Made by a program: the position numbers and the translations under genes. Positions 16,232 to 23,919 of a stretch of 64,000 bases of DNA are shown piece by piece. The notes below the pieces were generated by a model. It was not told the origin of the DNA. It worked only from the letters and a program-made list of their open reading frames with translations, and did not search any database. The stretch lies in assembly GCF_023283925.1 (NCBI RefSeq), contig NZ_JAKIKX010000001.1:868001-932000 (forward strand). Reading direction: 5' to 3'. Within the stretch, counting starts at the first letter, position 1. Every line of letters starts with the position of its first letter. Origin of the DNA: Shewanella marisflavi (GTDB taxonomy: Bacteria > Pseudomonadota > Gammaproteobacteria > Enterobacterales > Shewanellaceae).

Positions 16232-18961
16232 ATGGTAATAAAAATGGATATTAAAGAACAAATGGATTTTTCTTATTATATTAAATTGCAAGAAGATGTT
16301 ATCAGTCAAAAAGTAAAACCTATTTATCACCAATATATTCAAGAAGGCATAAGGCTGACTGATGCGGTTGATGACAAGGATTCATTGAAAAAAACGTTAC
16401 GGTACTTTGAAAAGGCTTTAGCGTTAGCGTCTAAAAATGAATATACAAAGGCTTCTGCATGCCATGAGTTAGGAGTATTTTATTTTACTCATTTTGCGCA
16501 TTTACCCGGAGCACCTCACTCTAATTTAAATAAAGCGGTTTCATTTTTTTCTCGTGCAATTGAAAGCAAGCAACGACAACAATTTCCAGACAAACATGCA
16601 TCAAGTTTGTCGCAATTAGGGGCGGCATATCGAAGAGCTGCAAATGAGCATTTGTTTTCTTTAAGCAAGCAGGCTTGCCTAATAAAGTCACAACAGTTAC
16701 ATGAGTCTGCTATTAGGGTATTAGAGGGAGATATCCCGTTATTTTTTCGATTAAATCAGCTTTCTATCGCCTACTATAATTTAGCTGCAACTCTAATCGA
16801 TGCCGAAAAAGTTGCTGAAGCTTGTGATACTCAAGCTAAGGCTTTCCATTGCTTCATAGGGGCTATTGAGTGGGCTCAAGAAAATGCCCCTCATCTCGGC
16901 TTAGAGGGCTCAATGTCCTTAAAACTTGATCAAATATTACCTATGACCTTTGCTCGCTTGTTTCATTTTTCCAACAATGAGGAGCACAAACAGCTTTGTC
17001 ATTTTATTGGAGAAATAGCACCGTCGTTTGGCCTAGACCCTTTAGATTTTATGAGGGTAAATCCATATTCAGATCTCTCAAATCCTATTGTTGAAATTCA
17101 ACAACTTGTAATTGAGGCAGAGAGAAGCTGCACTGCTGCTAATATTGAAAAGTTACAAGTAAAGCTACATTCATTGATGGCGAGTAGGCAGTCTACCGAG
17201 ACGGATCAGGAGTCTGATAGAGTCAGTGTGCTAATTCAACAGGCAAGCTCAGGCTTAGCTCGTATATTAGTAAACAGAGAAGACTATTTACGAGCATTTA
17301 TCACGCTTGAAAATACCAGTGGAATGCGATTTTGCGAAAGCGCCAGTTCGTGCTGGCTCCATTCTAAAAATCCAGTCAATCAAGTGTTATTGGATGCTTT
17401 GAGAAAACTGGGTAGTACGTATTATAGTTTGAATGAACTTGCACTTATGGTTGGTGTTGTGGACAAGGAAAAATTACATCAATCTCTTGCTGAGAGTGCT
17501 CATTTACTTAAATCACAAGGCATCCCAAAACTGACTAATATTAATGAGCATGTATTTGATGAAAATCGATATGCAAGAATCGTTGAAATGGCGAGTCAAG
17601 CCAGAGACCCAATTAATTATTTACACGAACAAGCAAACTTGTGTTTAGATGATTTCAAAACATTAGGTGAATATACAGACAGATTAGACCCTGATTACTT
17701 CAACGCTAGGCAACGTACTTATCAAATTACCTTTGATGATTTAACCGAGGCCGTTCATGCCCATCCCGAGCAAGTACTCGTTAAGATAGATATTGAAGAT
17801 CACTATGATGATGCTCTGATTATCGTTGTCTATTTGCAAAATGAGGAGATAATTGCTAACGGTTATTCCTTCAACCTACCCCAAAATCTTATTAATAATG
17901 TTGCAGCATTTGTGGCTAATAACAAAGAAGCCAATACAGAGTGGGAATTAGATTTTATCGATTGGGCATCTATTATTCCTAACCATTTGGATAAAGTTTC
18001 TCTACTACCTTCATTTTTTGCTTCGCATATACCTTGGGTAGCAACTGGTAAAGCGGGAGAGAAGCTGTATCAATTAGTCAGCGAGATCAATTGGCTACCT
18101 TCGCTGATATATTTATATCAACAAGTAAAATACTCAGATGAAAAAAGCCAGCGTACTAGCATATGTGGTGGTGACACGTTATTTGAAAAACTCGCGGTGC
18201 AAGCCTGTTCAGAAGTTAATGTTACTCAATCTATGGATGACGTTGTTAATCAGTTAACTCACTCTAGTGTTTTTAGTTTCTATGGGCACTGCGAACATAA
18301 GCATCCAGACAGACCTTCGTTATTATTTAAAGATTTTGTTATTCGGGACGTTGAGATGCGTTTTGGTGTGAGAGGGGCTGAGCGCATTGAGTTGTGGGCG
18401 TGCCAAAGTGGTTCAAACATTCCTCTGCACTTTTTACCCAGCCAAGTGAATGAAGCCTTCGGTATGGATATGAGGATGCTAGAGTATGGCGCTAAAACTG
18501 CTATTGGTTCGTTGTGGGCTGTTCCCGAGCTAGTGACGGCACATATTAAGGCTGAATACGATAAGCTTGTTATAAGCGGTTTAGGGGCATCTGAAGCACT
18601 GCTTAGCGCTCAATGTTGGTGGGTTGAAAGTGGTGCCGATGAGGAGTTGCGTAAAATCACGGCTGTTGGTGAAAAAGAGTATCTTAAAACGCTTGGTTGC
18701 CATTATACCAAAAAACAAGCATTGGAAGCGCTTATGGGTCCAGTGCTTGCGAGTAGTGCTAATAAATCCAAGTTTGATGTAAGTGTTTTGGAGGGTTCAT
18801 TTAAACATCCTTCAGCTTGGTCAGGCATGCGTTTTTGTGGTTTAAGCGAGCAGCAAAACGTTTTTATTCCTAGAGTAGAGTTGTCTTCGGCTCAAAAGCA
18901 GGAGATGAGAGATTTAATTTTAAAAATGAATTTACAGTCAGGCTTTGTAAAAAATGCGTGA
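16232..18961 (+). CDS. TPR-CHAT caspase-like protease
   Basis: About 909 residues. The N-terminal two-thirds is helical and TPR-like (for example TLRYFEKALALASKNEYTKASACHELGVFYF and IAYYNLAATLIDAEKVAEACDTQAKAF). The C-terminal quarter is a CHAT peptidase domain: the catalytic dyad is visible as His in FYGHCEH (about 686) and Cys in LWACQSG (about 724), followed by the conserved YGAKTAIGSLWAVPE. There is no signal peptide, so it is cytoplasmic. The start is uncertain: ATG 16232, ATG 16244 and GTG 16211 all lack a good ribosome binding site. It heads three overlapping genes; a sensing TPR part that switches on a protease against partner proteins is the family theme, as in Csx29, but the trigger and substrate here are unknown. 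Confidence 0.85.
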   Translation: MVIKMDIKEQMDFSYYIKLQEDVISQKVKPIYHQYIQEGIRLTDAVDDKDSLKKTLRYFEKALALASKNEYTKASACHELGVFYFTHFAHLPGAPHSNLNKAVSFFSRAIESKQRQQFPDKHASSLSQLGAAYRRAANEHLFSLSKQACLIKSQQLHESAIRVLEGDIPLFFRLNQLSIAYYNLAATLIDAEKVAEACDTQAKAFHCFIGAIEWAQENAPHLGLEGSMSLKLDQILPMTFARLFHFSNNEEHKQLCHFIGEIAPSFGLDPLDFMRVNPYSDLSNPIVEIQQLVIEAERSCTAANIEKLQVKLHSLMASRQSTETDQESDRVSVLIQQASSGLARILVNREDYLRAFITLENTSGMRFCESASSCWLHSKNPVNQVLLDALRKLGSTYYSLNELALMVGVVDKEKLHQSLAESAHLLKSQGIPKLTNINEHVFDENRYARIVEMASQARDPINYLHEQANLCLDDFKTLGEYTDRLDPDYFNARQRTYQITFDDLTEAVHAHPEQVLVKIDIEDHYDDALIIVVYLQNEEIIANGYSFNLPQNLINNVAAFVANNKEANTEWELDFIDWASIIPNHLDKVSLLPSFFASHIPWVATGKAGEKLYQLVSEINWLPSLIYLYQQVKYSDEKSQRTSICGGDTLFEKLAVQACSEVNVTQSMDDVVNQLTHSSVFSFYGHCEHKHPDRPSLLFKDFVIRDVEMRFGVRGAERIELWACQSGSNIPLHFLPSQVNEAFGMDMRMLEYGAKTAIGSLWAVPELVTAHIKAEYDKLVISGLGASEALLSAQCWWVESGADEELRKITAVGEKEYLKTLGCHYTKKQALEALMGPVLASSANKSKFDVSVLEGSFKHPSAWSGMRFCGLSEQQNVFIPRVELSSAQKQEMRDLILKMNLQSGFVKNA

Positions 18962-19883
18962 TAGCGACTTACCCATTACTGATTGGTCTATGATTGGTCG
19001 TCAAAACTATGTTGATGAAAATCGATTAGTTATTGAATTGGTCATTGAACAGGCGCTTGAGGAGTTTGAAGAGAAAACAATCTCTGTTACGTTTGGTCAT
19101 CAAGACACAGCTGTAGATAAGATTATAAACTTATTTTTGCTTAGTCATTTTTGTGTTGAACGGTTGCCAACAGCGATACCCAAAGATATTACATTGTTTA
19201 GTGAGTTGTCATTCTGGGTTAGCTTAAAAACAGCAGGGAATGTCAATGCTGGGGGGAAGGCTTATAAGCAAGCTTTCGTTGAAAGCGAGCATGAACTTCC
19301 GGATTCTAAAGTCGCTGATATCGATAGGCATGTGCAACCGTTGGCAAGAAACCTGAAAAAACTTAGTAAAAAGGTTGCCCCTGATTTGATTGGTTATTGG
19401 CTACAAGCTAATAAAAAACTTTTAAATGAATTAGCTGTATCTGATGATTTATCGTGGGACATCGAAATAGAAAACGAGGTGTCAGCCCCTCAAATAACCC
19501 GCTATAAGGTAGATGCCTCCTTTCGGTACTTGTATCAGTTCCTCAATATTAAAGAACACATAAATTCTGTGGAACTCTATGAAAATAAATACTTTGTCAA
19601 AGGCCTTAATCGTCCCCAGTATGTCGCAGAACAGTCAGAGACCCATCAAACTAAGCATCAAGTCAGGCAGAAAATTAAGCAAATAATCAATCGATTTCAT
19701 TCAATCCACACTCAGACAGGTGATAATGATTTTCTAACTCGAGCATTGTTTAAGGCCATTGCCAAAAAAGCAGTGCTTGATGTGTATGAGATAAATAAGA
19801 ATGAGCCATACTATTCAGATTATGCTCACAAGCTGAAGCAACTAAAAAATAAGCCATCAACAATATTGGAGCAAGTATCATGA
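18954..19883 (+). CDS. Unrecognised protein, second gene of the CHAT operon
   Basis: A 309-residue cytoplasmic protein with no family I recognise. It appears mainly helical, with a hydrophobic patch (KIINLFLLSHFCVERL, about 56-71), two cationic segments (LARNLKKLSKKVAPDL about 131-146; HQVRQKIKQIINRFHS about 235-250) and a Lys-rich C-terminus. There is no membrane segment, nuclease motif or zinc site. Its ATG lies inside the last codons of the CHAT gene (8-base overlap), so translation is coupled and the protein is a likely partner or substrate of the protease. It has no N-terminal cysteine and does not look like a bacterial gasdermin. Confidence 0.75.
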   Translation: MRDSDLPITDWSMIGRQNYVDENRLVIELVIEQALEEFEEKTISVTFGHQDTAVDKIINLFLLSHFCVERLPTAIPKDITLFSELSFWVSLKTAGNVNAGGKAYKQAFVESEHELPDSKVADIDRHVQPLARNLKKLSKKVAPDLIGYWLQANKKLLNELAVSDDLSWDIEIENEVSAPQITRYKVDASFRYLYQFLNIKEHINSVELYENKYFVKGLNRPQYVAEQSETHQTKHQVRQKIKQIINRFHSIHTQTGDNDFLTRALFKAIAKKAVLDVYEINKNEPYYSDYAHKLKQLKNKPSTILEQVS

Positions 19884-20455
19884 CATTGGATAAGTTATCA
19901 CTCGATGAAATGGTCCAAGGTGTAGATAGTTCTGATGAAAACTGGGTTAAGTTGTTACAACATCCAGATGCTGAAAGGGTTTGGGCTGATGCAGTTAAGC
20001 GGCGGGAGAGTTTGAATGCGTTTTGCAGTCTAGCGGCAAGATGGCCTGCGATAGTTCATCAATATAAAAAATTAAAATCTTTTACTAAAAAAAGCACCAC
20101 CTCCCCACAAATTAGTCTTTTTAGTGATAGCTACCAACCATTTAGTGCTGCTTTGAGTAGCAAATCAGATGAAGATCAAGCCTTTTCACTTGACGTTAAA
20201 TGGGGGGAACAACAGATAGTGGAGCTAGATAAAGACATTCTGATTCAGTTCAATGGGGGCAGGGATATTAATGTCTACTACTCTTTTACTGGCGGTGATG
20301 GAGTTATTGGTATGGGTGACTCATGGGCCTTTAAGCTTGACGAGGGGGCTGTATTGCTCACTTTTGTTGAAGGTGAGCGTTTAAGCAATGATTTTGAGTC
20401 GATGTTAAGCAATGCAGAATCAGTTGGGAGTGTTGTACTGCTACCGTCAAAATAA
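19880..20455 (+). CDS. Unrecognised protein, third gene of the CHAT operon
   Basis: A 191-residue protein of unknown family, overlapping the previous gene by four bases (ATGA). Three parts can be seen: a helical N-terminus (about 1-68, with a Trp- and Arg-rich stretch AERVWADAVKRRESLNAFCSLAARWPAIV), a Ser/Thr/Gln-rich linker (about 69-102) and a beta-rich C-terminal domain (about 103-190) with Gly/Asp turns. A two-domain layout with a flexible, potentially cleavable linker would suit a protease target, but this is speculation. AT-rich like its neighbours. Confidence 0.72.
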   Translation: MTLDKLSLDEMVQGVDSSDENWVKLLQHPDAERVWADAVKRRESLNAFCSLAARWPAIVHQYKKLKSFTKKSTTSPQISLFSDSYQPFSAALSSKSDEDQAFSLDVKWGEQQIVELDKDILIQFNGGRDINVYYSFTGGDGVIGMGDSWAFKLDEGAVLLTFVEGERLSNDFESMLSNAESVGSVVLLPSK

Positions 20456-20487
20456 AAAGCGAAAAAAAATTAATTAACCTGCGTATA

Positions 20488-20515
20488 GAAGCACCCATAA
20501 CAAAAAAGGTGCTTC
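20488..20515 (+). promoter_or_regulatory. Hairpin covering the ribosome binding site of the RelE-like gene
   Basis: GAAGCACC (20488-20495) pairs perfectly with GGTGCTTC (20508-20515), three bases before the ATG at 20519. The only Shine-Dalgarno-like sequence (AAGG, 20506-20509) overlaps the start of the downstream arm. The fold would hide the ribosome binding site, implying translational control. It is not a good terminator, since four bases later translation begins and there is no T-run. Confidence 0.55.
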
Positions 20516-20518
20516 AAA

Positions 20519-20866
20519 ATGTCAACAAAACAATATGCTTTTCCCTTCACAGAACAGTCTGCTCAAGCGAATACAATTTCATCGCTAGTGTGTCGTATAA
20601 ACGCTAGAGTGTGGCAAAGTTTATCTTCGAATCAACAGGTTCAAACTATGAGCCTGATTAATGAGATTGCATCAGGTAAACCTTATCCGCTTTTAGGTGG
20701 TCGAAAGGTTAAATGTAACAACTCTCTAGTTCGTTTTCGTATAGGCCGAAATCATCGACTTATATTGAGCCTTACTTCAACGAATTTCATTTTTCAGCTA
20801 TTTAACCGACAAAATTATGAGCGAAACTTTAATAAAAAGTTCAGTTCATTAACTGTTGAAGGTTAA
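20519..20866 (+). CDS. RelE/ParE-superfamily-like small protein
   Basis: A 115-residue protein. The core fits the RelE/ParE fold: a helical hairpin (WQSLSSNQQVQTMSLINEIASGK), a strand with LLGGRKVK, then VRFRIGRNHRLILSL and a final strand with FQLFNRQNYERNF, similar to the R-x-G-x-x-R ... R-x-x-Y pattern of these toxins. No antitoxin gene lies beside it. It is 63 bp after the CHAT operon and 11 bp before the viperin gene, so it is probably co-transcribed with viperin. Whether it is a toxin, an RNA-binding protein or a regulator cannot be told from sequence. A hairpin hides its ribosome binding site. Confidence 0.6.
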   Translation: MSTKQYAFPFTEQSAQANTISSLVCRINARVWQSLSSNQQVQTMSLINEIASGKPYPLLGGRKVKCNNSLVRFRIGRNHRLILSLTSTNFIFQLFNRQNYERNFNKKFSSLTVEG

Positions 20867-20877
20867 GGGGCTGAGTC

Positions 20878-21798
20878 ATGACATTTATCAATGAAGAAAA
20901 TAAAAATATTAAAGAATTGGTCATCAACTGGCATATCACAGAAGTGTGCAACTATGACTGCAAGTACTGCTTTGCAAAGTGGGGCCGCCCCAAAGAATTG
21001 CATCGTTCTCTTGAGGAACTTGAAAAGCTGCTTGATAACTTAGCTTCATATTTTATCAAAGGCCACTCACCGTTAAAGAGTGAACTCGGTTACGACACTG
21101 TACGCCTTAATTTAGCTGGCGGAGAGCCAATGATGCTTGGCAGTACGTTTTTTATTGTACTGATGCTGGCGAAACAAAAAGGCTTTAAAACCTCAATCAT
21201 TACTAATGGGCATTACCTAATCAATAGCCGCTTAGATTTCCCTAAAAATGTGCTGGATATGGTTGGTATCAGCTTTGATAGTCAGGACTTAAGCACTCGA
21301 AAGGCGATTGGCCGAATTGATCGTAAAGGCAATTCGCTGAGCGCTGATGATTTAAAAATTGCGTTAGGGGGTCTAATAGGAACTCAAAAAGGCATCAAAA
21401 CCAAGATCAATACTGTTGTTAATAGCTTAAATTATGAGGAGGACTTTTCATCACTGATTGGCGAGTTAAAACCTTATAAATGGAAAGTCTTACAAGTGAT
21501 GCCCTATGGTGATGATGAATTACTGATTTCAGATGACGAATTTAACCAGTTTGTTGAGCGCCACAGTGGTCTGGGGCTCCCAATATTTGCTGAATCGAAT
21601 TCAACGATGACCGAGTCATATTTGATGATCGACCCTTTGGGACGCTTCTATCAGAACTCAAAAAATGCCAGCGGTTATCAATACAGTAGCAGCATTAACC
21701 TGTGTGGTGTAGAAAGTGCGCTTGCACAGATAGCCTTTAATCCTAAAACATTTTTATCAAGATATCGTCCAATTGATATCGATGTTGTTGAGTCTTAG
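20878..21798 (+). CDS. Prokaryotic viperin, antiviral radical SAM enzyme
   Basis: A 306-residue radical SAM protein with the full set of viperin signatures: the [4Fe-4S] motif CNYDCKYC (Cys 24, 28, 31) within NWHITEVCNYDCKYCFAKW, NLAGGEP (78-84), KINTVVN (176-182), the ESN at 239-241 and MIDPLGRFYQN (250-260). Viperins convert CTP, GTP or UTP into 3'-deoxy-3',4'-didehydro nucleotides that stop viral RNA polymerases. The protein lacks the membrane helix of animal viperin, as is normal in bacteria. It lies between a RelE-like gene and a Cys/His-motif gene with short spacings. Which nucleotide it modifies is not clear from sequence. Confidence 0.93.
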   Translation: MTFINEENKNIKELVINWHITEVCNYDCKYCFAKWGRPKELHRSLEELEKLLDNLASYFIKGHSPLKSELGYDTVRLNLAGGEPMMLGSTFFIVLMLAKQKGFKTSIITNGHYLINSRLDFPKNVLDMVGISFDSQDLSTRKAIGRIDRKGNSLSADDLKIALGGLIGTQKGIKTKINTVVNSLNYEEDFSSLIGELKPYKWKVLQVMPYGDDELLISDDEFNQFVERHSGLGLPIFAESNSTMTESYLMIDPLGRFYQNSKNASGYQYSSSINLCGVESALAQIAFNPKTFLSRYRPIDIDVVES

Positions 21799-21807
21799 GA
21801 GGCCAAT

Positions 21808-22161
21808 GTGAAAAGTGAAACTTGTTTTGGAAAGGCCTCCGGTAAGCCACTAACACAATATTACTCTGAGGAAGAAGCACAAGATGCTGCTTATTTCTCT
21901 AAAGAATATTATGGTAATGATTTAAGTCCGTATCATTGCAGTAAATGTGATTTATGGCACTTATCACCCAAAAGTAGACAAACGCCGAGCCAAAAATGCA
22001 CTCGTTGCACTGGTGGGTATGGCGTCGAAAAAGCATCATATCGCTCTAAAAGCGAGGCGCGTTTACGAGCTGATATCATTTATGATGAACAGGGCGTTAG
22101 TTTGCGAGTTTATAAATGCAAGTACGGTTTGGGGTGGCATTTGACTAAGAGTCAATTCTAA
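21808..22161 (+). CDS. Small Cys/His protein with an internal duplication, viperin neighbour
   Basis: A 117-residue protein made of two related units. Unit A (about 19-53) has EA-x3-A ... G-x-x-L-x-x-Y-x-C-x-x-C-x3-H, ending in CSKCDLWHLSP. Unit B (about 78-113) repeats the pattern but ends YKCKYGLGWHLTK and has lost one Cys. A second CxxC pair (Cys 64 and 67) lies between them. The Y-x-C-x-x-C-x-x-W-H-L motif occurs in many small zinc-binding phage and island proteins. GTG 21808 is fixed by an ideal AGGAGG 5 bases upstream, which overlaps the end of the viperin gene, so the two are coupled. Function unknown; nucleic-acid binding is plausible. Confidence 0.72.
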   Translation: MKSETCFGKASGKPLTQYYSEEEAQDAAYFSKEYYGNDLSPYHCSKCDLWHLSPKSRQTPSQKCTRCTGGYGVEKASYRSKSEARLRADIIYDEQGVSLRVYKCKYGLGWHLTKSQF

Positions 22162-22466
22162 TCAATTCGCGATAGGTATCGATTAAGCATAGAGCAGCTA
22201 GCTCGAAAGAATCTGTAATTTAAACGACGACAATACCAGCTCATCAACTAGTTTTTTGCTCACTAGTTGATGAGTTTGGGTGTTGAGATGATCAAAATTA
22301 AGTCTTGTAACTGATTTGTTATCGTCAGAAAATGAAGGTTTTTTTGGGCAAGCCCTTTGATGTTGAGTTATCTATGCTATCGAGTAAATGGGCTGGTTTT
22401 GATGGATATTTCATACAAAAAACTTAACAAGATTTGTTGCCAATGAGCTTTCATTATTGTTTGTTA
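22162..22466. other. Intergenic region between the viperin cassette and the tandem repeat
   Basis: No gene is supported. It contains one strong hairpin (22240-22274, listed separately). The rest shows nothing I can name. Confidence 0.5.
22240..22274. terminator. Long hairpin after the viperin cassette
   Basis: A perfect 13-bp inverted repeat CTCATCAACTAGT / ACTAGTTGATGAG around a 9-base loop that is rich in T. It is followed by only three T, so it is a weak terminator candidate for the plus-strand operon, or alternatively a protein or recombinase binding site. Confidence 0.45.
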
Positions 22467-22748
22467 TCATTGGCTGAAAGCCCCTTGAAAGCCCCTTGAA
22501 AGCCCCTTGAAAGCCCCTTGAAAGCCCCTTGAAAGCCCCTTGAAAGCCCCTTGAAAGCCCCTTGAAAGCCCCTTGAAAGCCCCTTTGTAGCGGCGATTTA
22601 ATCTAACCTTTCCAGTTGTTAGCTTTAATGCCATTGGCGGCTCATCGAGGTTGTCGAGAAGTGTTGTTTTAGAAGGGCCAGATTTCAATTCTAACCCTTG
22701 GTAATGCTTTAGTGCTTTGGTAATAATTACGCAGATGTAGCGAGTCAT
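22467..22748 (-). CDS. Hypothetical protein ending in an 11-residue repeat
   Basis: A possible 93-residue protein. The first half (MTRYICVIITKALKHYQGLELK and following) looks like ordinary coding sequence. The second half consists of a repeated 11-residue unit (GLSRGFQGAFK) produced by the 11-bp DNA repeat. The ATG starts right after the stop of the YagK-like gene (TAGGATG), consistent with coupling, but there is no separate ribosome binding site. As an 11-bp repeat gives an open frame in any register if stop-free, the repetitive tail may not be functional. Confidence 0.4.
   Translation of the reverse strand: MTRYICVIITKALKHYQGLELKSGPSKTTLLDNLDEPPMALKLTTGKVRLNRRYKGAFKGLSRGFQGAFKGLSRGFQGAFKGLSRGFQGAFSQ
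22476..22585. repeat. Ten tandem copies of an 11-bp unit
   Basis: The unit GAAAGCCCCTT is repeated ten times without a visible mismatch, from 22476 to 22585. There are no spacers, so it is not CRISPR. The perfect identity suggests recent expansion by slippage. Its place beside a YagK/YfjJ-type gene makes an iteron-like or binding array possible. Confidence 0.95.
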
Positions 22749-22749
22749 C

Positions 22750-23352
22750 CTAATGCGCGCGGGTCATATCTTTTAGTGGCGATACTGATTTTGGATTCGC
22801 GGCGATTCGGCTTGAACCATAGTTTTTGGTTTGAGGCGACTTTTTATCTTTGCCACGTGTTTTTGCAAGATAACTTAAGCGATAAATTACCTCGCCAATG
22901 ATTTGATGATTATGTCGGTGGCTTAGGTAAAAGCAATTATCTGGTCGCCAGTATGAACCGCTCATGTTCGCCCAGACTTCTTCACACATAGCCGAAACGG
23001 TTGAAGGGTAGTTGACGCACTTGCCGTCGATAAATAGCACACAATGGTAATGCTGTGCTTTAGCGCTATCTTGTTCACGAGTCCAAAAATAACCCAGTTG
23101 CTGTAGCTTATACTTTGCTATTAATCGACGATTGAGTCGCCTGAAAAAGCGAGTGATGCGCTGGTTGCAGTCGGTAAAACTGGGTTGTCTTAAATCAAAC
23201 CTAAAGACTAGAAGTCGTGCGTGGTAGCTGTGCATATTAAAGAAAAGCTGACAGATTGATCTCAGCATTGGTGTGTAACAGCCAGATGGTGCGCTTTGTA
23301 TTTTCCAGAACATCCCTTGATACTCATAGTACTTAGACGTTGTTGAATACAT
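22750..23352 (-). CDS. YagK/YfjJ (inovirus Gp2-like) family protein
   Basis: A 200-residue protein resembling the YagK/YfjJ C-terminal domain family found in prophages, inoviruses and satellites. The motif HYHCVLFIDG (101-110), with paired His between hydrophobic residues, is the expected core strand and recalls HUH replication proteins. The N-terminal YYEYQGMFWKI and the Arg-rich FFRRLNRRL helix also fit. A ribosome binding site (AGGT, 6 bases from ATG) supports the start. It is likely part of the mobility or replication module of the island together with AlpA and the integrase. The biochemical role of this family is not established. Confidence 0.75.
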   Translation of the reverse strand: MYSTTSKYYEYQGMFWKIQSAPSGCYTPMLRSICQLFFNMHSYHARLLVFRFDLRQPSFTDCNQRITRFFRRLNRRLIAKYKLQQLGYFWTREQDSAKAQHYHCVLFIDGKCVNYPSTVSAMCEEVWANMSGSYWRPDNCFYLSHRHNHQIIGEVIYRLSYLAKTRGKDKKSPQTKNYGSSRIAANPKSVSPLKDMTRAH

Positions 23353-23615
23353 AGCAATACCTACCTACAAGTATTTGGAAATTAAAAAGCTTAACTAGAT
23401 ATTATCAATATCCCCCAAGCCCAGGCTCTATTTAATAGCGCTAATGCCTATTGAGTCGAGGACCTACTGCAAACGTGTTTGAAATTAGGGGGTGAAAAAC
23501 CCGCAATTTTCATCCAGCGTCGTCTAGCGTAAGTCATAGAGCGCCAACAATAACTTGGTGTTTGCTAATAAAAGTCACTGATGTGGCCGTTGGGCTACAT
23601 CAGTGACATAATCGG

Positions 23616-23798
23616 TTATGCATCTCGTTTTTCTATACGTTGCTGGATCCAATCTTGGATTTCGTGCTCAAGCCAACCAACTGCTCGTTCACCAAGATCT
23701 ATCGGCTTAGGGAATTGCTTTTTGGCTATGTAGTCATAAATTGTTGAACGCGCTAAGCCCGTTAACTGAATGACATCTCTCAATCTTAATACTTTCAT
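23616..23798 (-). CDS. alpA: AlpA family excisionase/regulator
   Basis: A 60-residue MerR-like winged helix protein: VLRLRDVIQLTGLARSTIYDYIAKKQFPKPIDLGERAVGW is the classic AlpA pattern, ending in a WLEHEIQDWIQQRI helix. In CP4-57 and P4-like elements AlpA stimulates integrase expression and excision. A GGAG ribosome binding site 6 bases before the ATG supports the start. It is encoded on the same strand as the integrase and YagK-like genes, so it belongs to the island's mobility module. Confidence 0.9.
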   Translation of the reverse strand: MKVLRLRDVIQLTGLARSTIYDYIAKKQFPKPIDLGERAVGWLEHEIQDWIQQRIEKRDA

Positions 23799-23919
23799 GG
23801 TCTTCTCCGTATGTTAGCAATTTTGCTTGGACGGATGAAGAATACGCTGGACATATCGCTGATTTCTGACAGTATTTATTTAGTTTCTGAAACTAAATTA
23901 GTGTCAGATTTTTAATGCT

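Noticed and set aside
16232..18961. Type III-E CRISPR-associated Csx29
   Set aside because: The TPR-CHAT layout is similar, but there is no gRAMP, Csx30/31, sigma factor or repeat array in the window.
18954..20455. Bacterial gasdermin as protease substrate
   Set aside because: Neither partner has the N-terminal Cys or the expected length and beta-rich pore domain of a bacterial gasdermin.
22476..22585. Possible CRISPR array
   Set aside because: The 11-bp units are directly adjacent with no spacers and no cas genes are nearby.
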